The translations under genes were made by a program, and so were the position numbers. Below the pieces are notes generated by a model. The model did not search any database, was not told the origin of the DNA, and saw nothing but the letters and a program-made list of their open reading frames with translations. A stretch of 62,000 nucleotides of DNA, from NCBI RefSeq assembly GCF_001949145.1, contig NW_019091436.1, positions 482,407 to 544,406 on the forward strand, in the 5' to 3' direction. This DNA is from Acanthaster planci. Lineage: Eukaryota > Echinodermata > Asteroidea > Valvatida > Acanthasteridae. Of this stretch, positions 61,724-62,000 are shown in pieces (the first letter of the stretch is position 1; each line of letters starts with the position of its first letter).

Positions 61724-62000
61724 CTGCGGAGGGGAAACATTTTCACAGGTCATTGTTAACTTGATAATATTAACTCTGCATACAATTTTTCCCGTTAATG
61801 CAATTCATATGAACACCTTGTACCTTCTAACGACAGGTCAATATACAGTACAGTGTTATCGCCATATGTTTCACATTTATTTTAGAATAATTGATTTTAC
61901 TCTAATTAATCCATAGAGAGGAAAACAAAGCATGTTAGTATGTTAGAGGCGCGTATGCCCATTTAAATTTCGAACATTTTTATATAACCGGTTTTGATAA

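Overview
Animal genomic DNA: every protein gene is split by GT-AG introns of about 0.1 to 2 kb, intergenic DNA is AT-rich, and retroelement, SINE and MITE debris is scattered throughout. The gene set (a KLHL12-type CUL3 adaptor, a WIF-domain secreted protein, a class I methyltransferase cluster, a secreted lipase cluster) together with many tacatgta-rich tracts suggests a marine invertebrate deuterostome, perhaps an echinoderm. That identification is inference; nothing here fixes the species.

Left part (1-17 kb): three tandem paralogues of a small SAM-dependent methyltransferase, all on the minus strand and head to tail (1841-6032, 7162-9955, 12851-16668). Each has six coding exons. The first five have identical lengths (117, 161, 220, 98 and 135 bp), giving proteins of 282, 280 and 279 residues. 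Their introns and spacers hold a truncated CR1/L2-like LINE, a SINE-like block, a palindromic element, a 770-bp foldback element and a minisatellite.

Middle part (17-35 kb): a membrane-anchored ubiquitin-specific protease on plus (18946-21886), with an upstream duplicate of its transmembrane exon; a complete ten-exon KLHL12-like gene on plus (24205-30688); and, convergent with it, a four-exon WIF-domain gene on minus (34535 down to about 32594) with no EGF exons visible. Two hAT-type MITEs lie here, one with a perfect 8-bp target duplication. A CTCF-like motif occurs twice between the divergent third methyltransferase and the protease.

Right part (39-62 kb): three tandem pancreatic-lipase-like genes on minus (40275-44449, 49285-54392 and 58637-61723, the last cut by the window end). 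They lie in a roughly 9-10 kb segmental duplication, interrupted by a 505-base assembly gap at 47606-48110. The predicted enzymes are secreted, keep the Ser-Asp-His triad, have a very short lid and lack the C-terminal PLAT domain. Transposon insertions distinguish the copies, including one with a visible empty site in the sister copy.

There is no operon logic. The organising theme is two local tandem gene-family expansions flanking three single genes, two of which (the protease and the KLHL12 adaptor) belong to the ubiquitin system.
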